From: Bacillus_I endophytica_A
GTDB lineage: Bacteria > Bacillota > Bacilli > Bacillales > Bacillaceae_H
DNA length: 64,000 nt
Reading direction: 5' to 3'
Assembly (NCBI RefSeq): GCF_026790145.1
Contig: NZ_JALAMS010000018.1
Coordinates: forward strand, 186,001 to 250,000
In this document: positions 53,146 to 62,262 of the stretch, piece after piece
How the letters are laid out: each line of letters starts with the position of its first letter
How positions within the stretch are numbered: position 1 is the stretch's first letter
The notes under the pieces: generated by a model
Database searches by the model: none
Seen by the model: the letters and a program-made list of their open reading frames with translations, nothing else
Told to the model about the DNA's origin: nothing
Position numbers and translations under genes: made by a program

Positions 53146-53901
53146 ATGAAAACCATTTTAAAAGCAAGAAACATTCAAAAGGTATTTGGAACTAAAGGAA
53201 ATGTATATAGAGCATTAGAAGACATTAATCTAGAAATTCAAGAAGGAGAATTTATCGGCGTTATGGGGCCCTCTGGTGCAGGGAAGTCAACATTACTAAA
53301 TATTTTTTCAACCATTGATACCCCAACAGCTGGAGAGGTTATGATCTCAGAACAAAACATCGTCAAAATGAAAGAAAAGGAACTTTCGGACTTTAGAAGA
53401 GACAAACTCGGCTTTATTTTTCAAGACTATAACCTTCTTGACACATTAACGGTAAAAGAAAATATTCTTCTGCCTCTTGCTCTAGCAAAAGTCTCAGCAG
53501 CAGAAATTGAAAAACGGGTGAACGATATTGCTAAAACGTTCGGCATTAGTGACCTTCTCGATAAATATCCTTACCATATATCAGGGGGGCAGAAACAGCG
53601 TACAGCAGCAGCGCGAGCGATTATTGCAAATCCTGCTTTAGTATTAGCAGATGAACCAACAGGAGCTCTTGACTCTAAATCTGCGAAAAGTTTGTTAGAA
53701 AGCTTAACGAAATTAAATAGAGAAAGAGAAGCAACGATTATGATGGTTACACACGACGCTTTTGCAGCAAGTTTTTGCAAACGTGTATTGTTTATTAAGG
53801 ATGGCAGCATTGCTGCTGAAATTTATAAAGGTGAAAAAGATCGCCAAGGTTTCTTTGAGCAAATTCTACATGTTCTTGCTTCCATTGGAGGTGGAGCATA
53901 G
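53146..53901 (+). CDS. Bce-type peptide ABC transporter, ATP-binding protein
   Basis: The 251-aa ATPase has Walker A GPSGAGKST (residues 41-49), signature ISGGQKQR, and Walker B LVLADEPTGALD. It is of the MacB/BceA type. With the following FtsX-type permease it removes antimicrobial peptides such as bacitracin or cationic peptides from their membrane targets. The ATG has an AAGGAGG site. It directly adjoins the permease gene. The order ATPase, permease, YxeA resembles yxdL-yxdM-yxeA of B. subtilis. Confidence 0.92.
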   Translation: MKTILKARNIQKVFGTKGNVYRALEDINLEIQEGEFIGVMGPSGAGKSTLLNIFSTIDTPTAGEVMISEQNIVKMKEKELSDFRRDKLGFIFQDYNLLDTLTVKENILLPLALAKVSAAEIEKRVNDIAKTFGISDLLDKYPYHISGGQKQRTAAARAIIANPALVLADEPTGALDSKSAKSLLESLTKLNREREATIMMVTHDAFAASFCKRVLFIKDGSIAAEIYKGEKDRQGFFEQILHVLASIGGGA

Positions 53902-55836
53902 ATGAGCCTTTTTAGTATTGCTAGAAAAAATATGAGGAAAAATTTCAAAAATTATTTTTTGTATTTTACATCTCTTATTTTTAGTATTGTCATCTATTTT
54001 ACGTTTATTTCGTTAAAATACGATAAAACCATTCAAACAACTTCTGATTCTTCACCAAAAATCAGCTCTGCTTTTAATGGAGCATCTGTTATTTTAATCA
54101 TTTTTGTAGCGGTTTTTATTTGGTATTCCAATACTTTTTTTACGAGAAAGCGAAAAAAAGAAGTTGGATTATATGCGTTACTTGGTGTGCGTAAAAAACA
54201 GATTGGTCGCATGCTCTTTTATGAGAATTTCATTATGGGAATAGGAGCTCTATTTGTAGGGATTTTACTTGGAGCATTTCTATCTAGATTTTTTGTGTCT
54301 CTTTTAATGAGTATTATGGGATACGAAGTGCTTGGGAGTTTTGAGATTTCTTTTAGCTCTGTGATAAACACAATTACTGTATTTCTTATTATAACACTTA
54401 TTGCTTCTTTTCAAGGTTATCGTTTAGTTTATCGTTTTCAACTTATTGAACTTTTCCGTGCGGATCAAGAAGGAGAGAAAGAGCCAAAAGCATCTCTTTT
54501 CATCGCACTTTTATCGCTTATACTCATTGGAATTGGTTATTGGCTTGCGCTTCAAAACTTATTGCAATCGGAAGTTTGGAAAACGATAGGGTTTATGATG
54601 ACTCCTCTCGTTATCCTAGTAACGGTTATACTAGGTTCGTATCTTTTATTTAATACATTATCTCTTTATGTATTAAAGCTTGTTAAGAAAAATAAAAGCT
54701 ATGCTTGGCGGGGAAGTAATCTCATTGGTGTTTCTCAGCTTCTATATCGAATAAAAGGAAATGCTCGTATGCTGACGATTATTGCAATACTTAGTGCAAC
54801 AACCTTAACAGCCGTTGGAACAGCATACAGTTTTTATTACAACAATAAAAGCAACGTAGAAATCAATGACCCGAACAGTATGATGTTTAGGGATGAAGAT
54901 GAAAGTAAGGCAAAAATCGTTCAAGATTTAATCCATAAAAATAAAGAGCATAAAGTAGTGTATCATAAACAAATTTCAACGCTTGAGCTAAAAGGAGATA
55001 GTACAGATTTAAAGAATACACTGCCTTTTAATACAATAATGTACACTGTAATTTCATCTACGGATTTCAATGAGTTAGCAAAAGAGCAAAAAAGGAAAGA
55101 TAAGCTCTCTTTAAAAGGAGATGAAGCAGCTGTATTAGAGCCGGCCTATTTTGAAGGGATAACACCTAAATACGTAGGCTCAACCGTTTCTTTAAAAGGA
55201 AATGAGCAATTGAGGGAAATTACGTTTACAAAGTTGAAAAAGTATAATGTTTTAAACACGTATACAGCGGGAGCAACCGTTGTTGTAAGCGATAATATGT
55301 TTGCGCAGTTAGTAAAAAATGAGAAACAAGTAAACATGGAAGTTTATGAAATCACAAACGAAGATCACGCAAAACAACTTACGGAAAGTATTAACGCTGT
55401 TCTTGCTGATAATGCACAATTCTCAAGCTTTTATGAAGATTATGCTTCAGGACTAGAGGCTGCGGGCTTGATGATATTTATGGGAGGTTTTTTAGGACTC
55501 GTATTTCTTGCTGCGACAGGAAGTATTATTTATTTCAAACAATTAGCAGAAGCAAATGCAGATAGAAGTCGCTACGTTGTTTTATATAAAATTGGTGTAG
55601 ATAAAAGGCAAATTAAGAAAACAATAGCGAAACAGCAGGCATTTATATTTACGCTTCCTTTAATTATAGGGATTGCTCATTGTAGTGTGGCTTTAACCGC
55701 TTTATCAAAGTTATTACAAACAAATCTAGTTGTGCCAGTTATTATATGCATAAGTGTATATACTTTCATATATGTGTTGTATTACATTTTAACTGTAAAC
55801 TCGTATTACAAAATTGTGATGAAAACAAATGAATAA
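53902..55836 (+). CDS. Bce-type ABC transporter permease (FtsX domains)
   Basis: The 644-aa permease has about 10 membrane segments, with the large extracellular domain of about 200 residues (about 315-515) that defines BceB/YxdM-type permeases. It begins SLFSIARKNMRKNFKNYFLYFTSLIFS, and the FtsX segment KRKKEVGLYALLGVRKKQI is well conserved. In related systems this permease also signals to a partner histidine kinase. It starts immediately after the ATPase stop, which indicates coupled translation. Confidence 0.92.
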   Translation: MSLFSIARKNMRKNFKNYFLYFTSLIFSIVIYFTFISLKYDKTIQTTSDSSPKISSAFNGASVILIIFVAVFIWYSNTFFTRKRKKEVGLYALLGVRKKQIGRMLFYENFIMGIGALFVGILLGAFLSRFFVSLLMSIMGYEVLGSFEISFSSVINTITVFLIITLIASFQGYRLVYRFQLIELFRADQEGEKEPKASLFIALLSLILIGIGYWLALQNLLQSEVWKTIGFMMTPLVILVTVILGSYLLFNTLSLYVLKLVKKNKSYAWRGSNLIGVSQLLYRIKGNARMLTIIAILSATTLTAVGTAYSFYYNNKSNVEINDPNSMMFRDEDESKAKIVQDLIHKNKEHKVVYHKQISTLELKGDSTDLKNTLPFNTIMYTVISSTDFNELAKEQKRKDKLSLKGDEAAVLEPAYFEGITPKYVGSTVSLKGNEQLREITFTKLKKYNVLNTYTAGATVVVSDNMFAQLVKNEKQVNMEVYEITNEDHAKQLTESINAVLADNAQFSSFYEDYASGLEAAGLMIFMGGFLGLVFLAATGSIIYFKQLAEANADRSRYVVLYKIGVDKRQIKKTIAKQQAFIFTLPLIIGIAHCSVALTALSKLLQTNLVVPVIICISVYTFIYVLYYILTVNSYYKIVMKTNE

Positions 55837-55851
55837 AAAAGGAGACAAATC

Positions 55852-56211
55852 ATGAAAAAAACAGCAATCATTCTTATAACGTTTTTAGTTGTATTAGGTG
55901 GAGCGTTTCTATTTCTTCAGAATGTAAATATTAATCGATTAGGTACTGACAAATATTATACACAAATTATAGGTGAGGGCAAAAAGTTAGAGGAGAAAGC
56001 CACTAGTGGAGAAGTGTTTGTGAGATATGAATATACACTTCGGGCAGCAAAGGAAGACGGTGAAGCCAAAACTGTAACATTTACGTCTCAAAACCCACTC
56101 CGCCAGCAAGCTTATTTAGAGCTATTTATAAAAAACGATAAAGGTGTAACATCATATGAAGAAATAAACGAAGATAAAGTTCCTCAAAAAGTAAAAGAAA
56201 AATTCATGTGA
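55852..56211 (+). CDS. YxeA-family secreted/membrane-anchored protein
   Basis: The 119-aa protein has an N-terminal membrane anchor or signal (AIILITFLVVLGGAFLF), and then a small domain of the YxeA (DUF1093) family, with YYTQIIGEGKKLEEK and YEYTLRA. Members follow Bce-type transporters and their role is unknown. The site AAAGGAG precedes the ATG, 15 bp after the permease. A strong terminator closes this transport operon. Confidence 0.85.
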   Translation: MKKTAIILITFLVVLGGAFLFLQNVNINRLGTDKYYTQIIGEGKKLEEKATSGEVFVRYEYTLRAAKEDGEAKTVTFTSQNPLRQQAYLELFIKNDKGVTSYEEINEDKVPQKVKEKFM

Positions 56212-56222
56212 GTCACTTTGCG

Positions 56223-56258
56223 CCCTTTACAAAAGAAGTCTTTTGTAAAGGGTTTTTT
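56223..56258 (+). terminator. intrinsic terminator after yxeA-like gene
   Basis: Perfect 13-bp arms CCCTTTACAAAAG and CTTTTGTAAAGGG are followed by TTTTTT. Confidence 0.9.
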
Positions 56259-56352
56259 ATAGAAAGAGAAGGAAATACGACAATGTTTTAATAAGTACAG
56301 CAATTTCTATATAATAGGGAGCATGATACATTTTAAAGGTGGTTGTTGATAT

Positions 56353-57060
56353 ATGATGAATAATGAAAAGATACTTGTCATAGACGATGAAGAAGATATT
56401 TTGCGGCTCATAAAGACGGTATTAAGAAAGGAAGGAATTGAGCACGTATTAACAGCTGCGACTGCAAAGGAAGGGATGGCTCAATTTCATCAACAGAAAC
56501 CAGATCTTATTTTACTAGATATTATGTTACCTGATGGAGAAGGATATGACGTATGCAAAGAAATTCGAACAGTGTCAAAAGTACCGATTCTCTTTTTATC
56601 AGCCAAAACAGAAGAAATCGATAAGATTTTAGGTTTTGCAATTGGAGGAGATGATTATATTACAAAACCGTTTAGTCCAAAGGAGGTTGCTTACAGAGTG
56701 AAAGCTCAGTTAAGAAGAGCAAGTTATGGAAAGGAGCAGGAAAAAAGCGATCCTATTATTACAAAAGGTCCTTTTATACTCAATGAAGAAAAAGCAGAGC
56801 TAGTCAAAAACGGAGAAACTGTAGAGCTTAAACGAAAAGAGCTCGGACTAATGAAGCACTTTCTTGAAAATCCAAATAAAGTAATTAGTAAAGAAAGACT
56901 TTGTGATGTTGTATGGGGAGAAGACTTTATTGGATTTGATAATACAATTATGGTTCATATAAGAAGACTGCGCGAAAAAATAGAAGATCAACCTTCAAAA
57001 CCTATTTACTTAATGACTGTAAAAGGGTTAGGATACAAGCTTGTTATCGAGGATGAATAA
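56353..57060 (+). CDS. OmpR-family response regulator
   Basis: The 235-aa regulator has a receiver domain with phospho-Asp56 (LILLDIMLPDG) and conserved switch Lys in DDYITKPFSPKE. A C-terminal winged helix follows, with LTRKE-like LKRKELGLMKHFLENP and TIMVHIRRLREKIE. It probably binds the phased TAAGGTT repeats upstream of the transporter and activates it when peptides are present. It sits 3 bp before the kinase gene; a likely -10 TATAAT is at 56310. Confidence 0.92.
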   Translation: MMNNEKILVIDDEEDILRLIKTVLRKEGIEHVLTAATAKEGMAQFHQQKPDLILLDIMLPDGEGYDVCKEIRTVSKVPILFLSAKTEEIDKILGFAIGGDDYITKPFSPKEVAYRVKAQLRRASYGKEQEKSDPIITKGPFILNEEKAELVKNGETVELKRKELGLMKHFLENPNKVISKERLCDVVWGEDFIGFDNTIMVHIRRLREKIEDQPSKPIYLMTVKGLGYKLVIEDE

Positions 57061-57063
57061 GAG

Positions 57064-58473
57064 ATGAAATGGAAGCTAACAGGCCGGTATTTATTATCCA
57101 TTGTACTTGTTGTTATTTTAGTTGTGATTATTAATATTGTGACACTCATTGGATTGTTTCTCATTGAAATTAATACAGGAAAGTCGATATTTCACGGTGG
57201 AGAAATATCAGCTGAGCGGTTTACAAGAAATTTTGATCATTATATTACTGCAGCAAATGGAAATATTGATGTTACCGAAAAAGGGAAAGAGAAGCTTGAC
57301 CAAAAAAAAGCGTGGATTCAAATTGTTGATGAAAACGGAAAAGAAGTGTACGGCTACAAACTTCCAAAAGCTGTGAAGAAAAAATATACGCCGTTGGAAA
57401 CCATCAATAGATATAAATATAAGGAAGAAGACATATTAGCGACCGTTTTTGCAGGCGGAAAAACGGTGAATAATCGGGAATACAGCTATTTCGTTGGCTT
57501 TAGCGATCCGAATATTAGTAAATATGTTTTCACATTTGATATCGAAAGCATTCTTCACAATTTTAAAGTGGGAATACTTACTTTTTTACTTATCGATAGC
57601 TTGATCGCTTTTTTCATTGGCTATTTATTTAGCAAAAGACTAACCTCTCCATTAAATAGCTTAATTGATGGAATTAAAAGACTTGCAAACAAAGATTATA
57701 GCGTGAATTATCAACCAAAAGGCATTTATAAAGACGTTTTTTATAATGTGAACTACTTGTCAACTGAGCTAACCGCAAATGAGAAGGAGCGCAAGAAATT
57801 AGATCATATGAGAGAAGAATGGCTTGCGAACATTTCTCATGATATCAAAACGCCGCTTGCTTCCATTCAAGGATATGCTGAGATGATGAAAAACAAAGAA
57901 TATCACTTTTCATTAGATGAGATGCAAGAATATGCCGACATTATTGAAAAAAAAGCACTATATATGAAAGAAGTAATGGAAGACTTAAATTTAACAACAA
58001 GACTAAAAAATAAAGAACTTATGTTGAATAAAAAGGAAGTCAATATTGTTACAGTGCTTCGCAACATTGTTATCGATATTTTGAATGATGCAAGATATGC
58101 TAACCGTCATATTGAATTTGAAGTAGAGCAAGAAAAAGTAGAAGTAGAGGTAGACGAGATTTTAATTCGTCGGGCGTTGCACAATTTAATATACAATGCG
58201 ATTGTACACAATGATGAGAACGTAAAAATAACGGTTCGCATTGAAAAGAAAGCACGATCACATATTGTTATAAAAGATAATGGAAAAGGGATTAGGAAAG
58301 AAGATCTTGATAAAATTTTTGATCGTTATTATCGAGGGACAAATACGGGAGAGGTTCATAAAGGCTCTGGTCTTGGTATGGCTATTGCAAAAGACGTTAT
58401 TAAAGCACATGATGGAGATATTGAAATGAAAAGTATGGTTGGGATGGGAACAACAATTCACATTTATCTCTAG
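57064..58473 (+). CDS. sensor histidine kinase
   Basis: The 469-aa kinase has two membrane segments (about residues 9-33 and 172-192) enclosing an extracellular domain of about 130 residues. A HAMP linker follows, then a DHp domain with HDIKTPLASIQGYAEMM, and an ATPase domain with the N box LHNLIYNAIVHN and G boxes DNGKGI and GSGLGMA. Kinases paired with Bce transporters normally have almost no extracellular part, so this one may sense its signal directly or be an exchanged partner. Confidence 0.92.
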   Translation: MKWKLTGRYLLSIVLVVILVVIINIVTLIGLFLIEINTGKSIFHGGEISAERFTRNFDHYITAANGNIDVTEKGKEKLDQKKAWIQIVDENGKEVYGYKLPKAVKKKYTPLETINRYKYKEEDILATVFAGGKTVNNREYSYFVGFSDPNISKYVFTFDIESILHNFKVGILTFLLIDSLIAFFIGYLFSKRLTSPLNSLIDGIKRLANKDYSVNYQPKGIYKDVFYNVNYLSTELTANEKERKKLDHMREEWLANISHDIKTPLASIQGYAEMMKNKEYHFSLDEMQEYADIIEKKALYMKEVMEDLNLTTRLKNKELMLNKKEVNIVTVLRNIVIDILNDARYANRHIEFEVEQEKVEVEVDEILIRRALHNLIYNAIVHNDENVKITVRIEKKARSHIVIKDNGKGIRKEDLDKIFDRYYRGTNTGEVHKGSGLGMAIAKDVIKAHDGDIEMKSMVGMGTTIHIYL

Positions 58474-58574
58474 TCTCTCAGATGATTTCTAACTATTTAT
58501 ACTTTTTTATACGTATTTCCTCCAATGTTTGTAAACACTAATTATAATAAGCTTAATTTTAGGGGGTTACTACA

Positions 58575-59597
58575 ATGGAGGGAAAGAAAGTTCATTTAAC
58601 ATCGGCTGAGATTGCTTCTCTTTGGACAGCTTATATGAATGATAGCATGTCAAAATGTATTTTAGGTCACATGCTGAAACATATTGAAGATGATGACATA
58701 AAGCCTGCTATTAGGCGTGCTTACGATATTGCTTCAGAGCATTTGAAACATCTAGTTGAAATATTTAACGAAGAAAATTATGCTATCCCAAACGGTTTTA
58801 CATCTCAAGATGTTAATGAAGAAGCTCCATGACTTTATACAGATGTTTTTTGTTTAGATTATGTTAATTTTATGGCTAGAGTAGGGATGATAACATATAG
58901 CGGCACTATTTCGATGAGTTCAAGAGGAGATATTCGTCACTATTTTACAACGGCCTTAACTGAAACGAGTAGGCTTTACAATATGACAACAGATATTGCT
59001 CTTTCAAAAGGGGTATTTAACCGCCAACCGTATATCCAAGTTCCTAAAGAAAGCAGCTATATAAATAGCAAAAAATATTTTAGCGGTTTAAACCCATTTA
59101 GCTCTAAACGACCATTGAATGCGGTTGAAATTTCTCATTTGTTCATGAATATTGTCACAAATGTGATTGGTGTTCAGCTTTGCCTAAGCTTTGGACAAAC
59201 TTCTCCATCAAAAGAAATCCAACAGTACATGCAGCGTGGAAAAGAAATCTCGAACAAGCATATTAAAGTATTTGCAGATGTGCTGCTTGATCATGATATC
59301 CCTACTCTGAGGCTACCTGATATGGGGATAAGCAACTCTACAACTCCAACATTTTCAGATAAATTGTTAATGTTTCAAATGTCTCTTTTGAGTGCGGCAG
59401 GAACGGGAAACTATGCGACTGGAGCAGCCGCTAGTCAGCGCAGTGATCTTGTTTTAAACTATGAGCGGTTATCATTAGAAATTGGTCAATTTGCTAAAAA
59501 GGGAGCTGATATTATGATTAAACACAACTGGCTAGAGCAGCCTCCTGGAATAGAAGACCGCGAGATGTTAGTTCGTAAGAAAGAACGCCAAGAATAA
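58575..59597 (+). pseudogene. DUF3231 protein gene interrupted by one in-frame TGA
   Basis: Two open parts (58575-58829 and 58833-59597) are in the same frame, separated only by TGA at 58830-58832. Read through, the 340-residue product is a full-length DUF3231 protein of two repeated four-helix-bundle halves: LTSAEIASLWTAYMNDSM and, in the second half, RPLNAVEISHLFMN. At the stop, family members have Arg in the sequence NAP-R-L, so CGA to TGA explains it. No other damage is visible, so the mutation is recent, or an error. A ribosome site AGGGGG precedes the ATG. Function of the family is unknown. Confidence 0.75.
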
Positions 59598-59675
59598 AGA
59601 AGAACCTCTTATTTATACTGTAACATTAAATACAGAAGTGAATAATTAGATCTATTCATATCAGTATTTAATGTG

Positions 59676-59696
59676 GAATGTCAGACATTGTATAAA
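59676..59696 (+). repeat. 21-bp direct repeat, left copy
   Basis: GAATGTCAGACATTGTATAAA matches 63080-63100 at 19 of 21 positions. Together they bracket the 3.4-kb accessory block that begins with an integrase stub. Confidence 0.5.
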
Positions 59697-59733
59697 AAAG
59701 TACATCACATGAATACAGGTGGTGTACTTTTTT
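59694..59733 (+). terminator. intrinsic terminator-like hairpin
   Basis: Arms AAAAAGTACATCAC and GTGGTGTACTTTTT (one G-U) end in T. The 59598-59690 stretch upstream holds nothing else that I can identify. Confidence 0.7.
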
Positions 59734-59751
59734 ATATTTTTAGACCTCTAT

Positions 59752-60093
59752 ATGACGTTAACAGATTTTTACCATGATTGTAAGGGACGGATTTCCGAAA
59801 GCTCGGCTTTATCCTACCTTCAAAACCTGCTGCCTTTTTTCACATGGTTAGACGTGTATAGTAAGTACCAAGGGGAGACTGTTCATTGGAATGATGAGCC
59901 GGATGCGATACGCGTTGCCATAGAAGATTATTTAATGAATGAAATGGCATGTAAAGTGCGTGAAAAAGATTCTTTTCGATTCGTAAATCGTACTCATAAA
60001 AGTCCGAATACTGTGAATCGTTTTCTTTCGTCCTTAAAGTCTTTCTATAAATCTATGAATCAATTAAAGCGCCCGATTGCTGAATATAGATAG
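59752..60093 (+). pseudogene. tyrosine recombinase N-terminal fragment
   Basis: The 113-aa frame looks like the SAM-like core-binding domain of a phage-type integrase: SALSYLQNLLPFFTWLD, then SPNTVNRFLSSLKSFYKSM. It stops where the catalytic domain (with R-H-R-Y residues) should begin, and no such domain follows. It has no good ribosome site. This is a remnant of a mobile element that probably once brought neighbouring genes here. Confidence 0.65.
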
Positions 60094-60160
60094 TTAAAAA
60101 ATTAGATTAAAAACATGCAAAGTGGAACCATGGAGCACAAATTTTTAAAAAACTTTTTAA

Positions 60161-60202
60161 TATTCCTTGACAGGAATATTCCTACTCAGTTATATTGTAT
60201 TC
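60161..60202 (+). promoter_or_regulatory. sigma-A promoter with embedded ArsR-type operator
   Basis: TTGACA (60167-60172) and TATATT (60191-60196) are 18 bp apart. The spacer starts with the palindrome AGGAATATTCCT, and TATTCC/GGAATA also flank the -35 box. The ArsR start codon lies 6 bp after the -10 box, so the mRNA is probably leaderless. Confidence 0.75.
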
Positions 60203-60535
60203 ATGAAAACAACTTTGAATGCTCTTGCTGAGCCTAACCGACTACACATTGTCGAACTTTTACGTGACGGCCCTCTCATGGTAGGGGAGATTGCCGATCG
60301 ACTTGGGCTCAATCAGCCACAAACTTCCAAACATCTTCGTGTACTTAGTAATGCAGGGCTCGTCGAGATGAATGCAATCGCCAATCGACGGATCTACAAG
60401 CTGAGGGCCGAGCCGTTCAAAGAGCTTGATTCCTGGTTAGAATCCTACCGCCACATTTGGAACGAGAGATTTGACCGCTTGGACGATTACCTGCAGGACC
60501 TACAAAGAAAGGATGTGAACCATGACGACAAGTAG
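60203..60535 (+). CDS. ArsR-family autorepressor
   Basis: The 110-aa winged-helix repressor has the ArsR pattern ALAEPNRLHIVELLRDGPLMVGEIADRLGLNQPQTSKHLRVLSNAGLVEM. It lacks the metal-binding CVC motif, as in SdpR-like members. No ribosome site precedes the ATG, and the promoter's -10 box is only 6 bp away, so leaderless translation is likely. It heads a small operon with DoxX-like and SRPBCC genes; ArsR-SRPBCC pairs are common in Bacillus. Codon use is more G+C-rich than in neighbouring core genes. Confidence 0.88.
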   Translation: MKTTLNALAEPNRLHIVELLRDGPLMVGEIADRLGLNQPQTSKHLRVLSNAGLVEMNAIANRRIYKLRAEPFKELDSWLESYRHIWNERFDRLDDYLQDLQRKDVNHDDK

Positions 60536-60582
60536 GAGTCCTGCCAAAGATTATTAAAAAACGATATTGGAGGAATGAGGTC

Positions 60583-61038
60583 ATGGCAAACCTTTTGACG
60601 TCTGTAGAAGATCGGAAACTTATTAAGAATGACCAAACCAAAGAAGGAAATAAGGTATCTCTGAAGAAAATAACAATCGGATACTGGTTTTTTACGGGGC
60701 TGTTAATAGCATTAATGCTTTTAGGTTCTATTCCTGATATAATGTCCGCCCCTGAAGCAGTTGCTTTATTCAAACATTTAGGGTACCCTGCATACCTTCT
60801 TCCCTTTCTTGGCGTTGCCAAATTGTTAGGTGTAATAGCGATACTGATGCCCGGATTTCCGGGAATTAAGGAATGGGCTTATGCCGGATTTTTCATCGAT
60901 TTGACGGGTGCCATGTATTCAACTATAGCAGTAGGCGATCCTTGGGTATTTTTCATTATTGGGTACATTTTGATTGCTGGATCCTATGTTTTCTACCATA
61001 GAAAACGAAAAGCCGTTTCATTAAGTCATGCGAAATAA
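60583..61038 (+). CDS. DoxX-like membrane protein
   Basis: The 151-aa protein has a charged N-terminus of about 28 residues and four hydrophobic segments in the DoxX-like (PF13564) pattern: ITIGYWFFTGLLIALMLLGSIPDI, and LGYPAYLLPFLGVAKLLGVIAIL. Its ribosome site is GGAGGAATGAGG. It lies 47 bp after arsR and 30 bp before the SRPBCC gene. Function unknown; members often accompany ArsR and SRPBCC genes. Confidence 0.85.
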   Translation: MANLLTSVEDRKLIKNDQTKEGNKVSLKKITIGYWFFTGLLIALMLLGSIPDIMSAPEAVALFKHLGYPAYLLPFLGVAKLLGVIAILMPGFPGIKEWAYAGFFIDLTGAMYSTIAVGDPWVFFIIGYILIAGSYVFYHRKRKAVSLSHAK

Positions 61039-61068
61039 CTTAACAAAAATTGATTGGGAGGAATGGAA

Positions 61069-61548
61069 ATGTCAAAGGAAACTGCAACAAACAGCATTAC
61101 AATGAACACCGATAAATATGAATTGGTTATCACGCGTACCTTCAATGCACCACGCGAGCTTGTGTTCAAGGCGTGGACCGAGGCTGAGCATCTAAAGCAC
61201 TGGTGGGGGCCGAAAGGCTTTACAATTACGGTTCAAGAAATAAATGTAAAGCCAGGCGGTGTATGGACTTACGTCATGCATGGACCCGATGGTGTCGATT
61301 ATAACAATAAAATTGACTTCATAGAGGTAGTGAGTCCTGAGCGACTCGTCTACTCTCATGGCGACGGAAAGGAGGAACATTTTCGAGTAACGGTAACATT
61401 TGCCGATCAAGGAGATAAGACCGAACTTACTATGTGGATGCTCTTTAAGTCAGCAGAGGAACTTGACAAAGCGGTTAAGGAGTATGGAGCCATTGAGGGT
61501 GCAAAATCAACGCTTGATCGACTTGAGGAAGAATTAGCTAAGATTTGA
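61069..61548 (+). CDS. SRPBCC (AHSA1-like) protein 1
   Basis: The 159-aa protein has the START/Bet v1-like fold of AHSA1-type proteins: ITRTFNAPRELVFKAWTEAEHLKHWWGPKGFT, then PGGVWTYVMHGPDG and a final helix. ATG 61069 follows GGGAGG by 7 bp; the two earlier in-frame starts overlap that site. Such proteins bind hydrophobic ligands, but their roles are unknown. Confidence 0.88.
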   Translation: MSKETATNSITMNTDKYELVITRTFNAPRELVFKAWTEAEHLKHWWGPKGFTITVQEINVKPGGVWTYVMHGPDGVDYNNKIDFIEVVSPERLVYSHGDGKEEHFRVTVTFADQGDKTELTMWMLFKSAEELDKAVKEYGAIEGAKSTLDRLEEELAKI

Positions 61549-61580
61549 GGGGCACAACATATACAAAAAGGAAATGAGAA

Positions 61581-61670
61581 ATGGACGGATGCAACTGCCG
61601 CGTCTGGAAAGAAAGATTCGACAACCTGATCGAATACTTGTAGGAACTGCAAAACAAAGAAAAATCTTAA
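61581..61670 (+). pseudogene. 3' relic of a second ArsR-type regulator gene
   Basis: The frame reads VWKERFDNLIEYL, a TAG, then ELQNKEKS and TAA. It parallels the end of the intact ArsR upstream (IWNERFDRLDDYLQDLQRKD), with TAG in place of the Gln codon CAG. Only the last 25 or so codons remain. Confidence 0.65.
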
Positions 61671-61701
61671 GATCTATCATTTATCTGAGGAGGAATTAGA
61701 A

Positions 61702-62217
61702 ATGTCCAACAACGCAATGATTTCGAGGGTAGAGAACGATCGGATACTCGTGCTGGAGCGTATTTTCGACGCGCCGCGCGACCTCGTGTTCAAGATGTTT
61801 AAAGAGCCCGAGCATCTCAAACACTGGTGGGGTCCCAAAGGGTGGAAGCTTCTAGTCTGCAACGTCGATTTCCGACCGGGCGGCGTTTGGCACTACTGCA
61901 TGAAGTGTGTGGATCAAAATCAAGGTGAATTTTACGGTATGGAATCTTGGGGCAAAGGGGTTTATAAGGAGATCATCGAGCCAGAGAAGATCATCTATGT
62001 CGATTTCTTCTCGGATGCCGAAGGCAATACGAATGACGCCATGCCATCGACTGATGTTACATTGGAATTCATCGATCTGGGCGGCAAGACGAAGCTAATC
62101 AACCGTGCTGAATATGCGTCGGCGGAGGGCCTCAAGGCCGTCATGGACATGGGCATGATGCAAGGAATTACCGAAACTTGGGACCGCTTGGAAGAGGTTC
62201 TTCAGCAACTGCAATAA
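61702..62217 (+). CDS. SRPBCC (AHSA1-like) protein 2
   Basis: The 171-aa protein is a paralogue of the preceding SRPBCC protein, with VLERIFDAPRDLVFKMFKEPEHLKHWWGPKGWK and PGGVWHYCMKC. It is about as similar as expected for family members that came from different donors. Its codons are clearly G+C-rich (GCGCCGCGCGACCTC), unlike its neighbours, which signals transfer from a higher-G+C source. The ATG follows GAGGAGG. The relic before it shows that it once had its own ArsR partner. Confidence 0.88.
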   Translation: MSNNAMISRVENDRILVLERIFDAPRDLVFKMFKEPEHLKHWWGPKGWKLLVCNVDFRPGGVWHYCMKCVDQNQGEFYGMESWGKGVYKEIIEPEKIIYVDFFSDAEGNTNDAMPSTDVTLEFIDLGGKTKLINRAEYASAEGLKAVMDMGMMQGITETWDRLEEVLQQLQ

Positions 62218-62262
62218 GAAAATCACGCGGTTTAGTAAAGAAACCTGTACCTATAGTAATGT

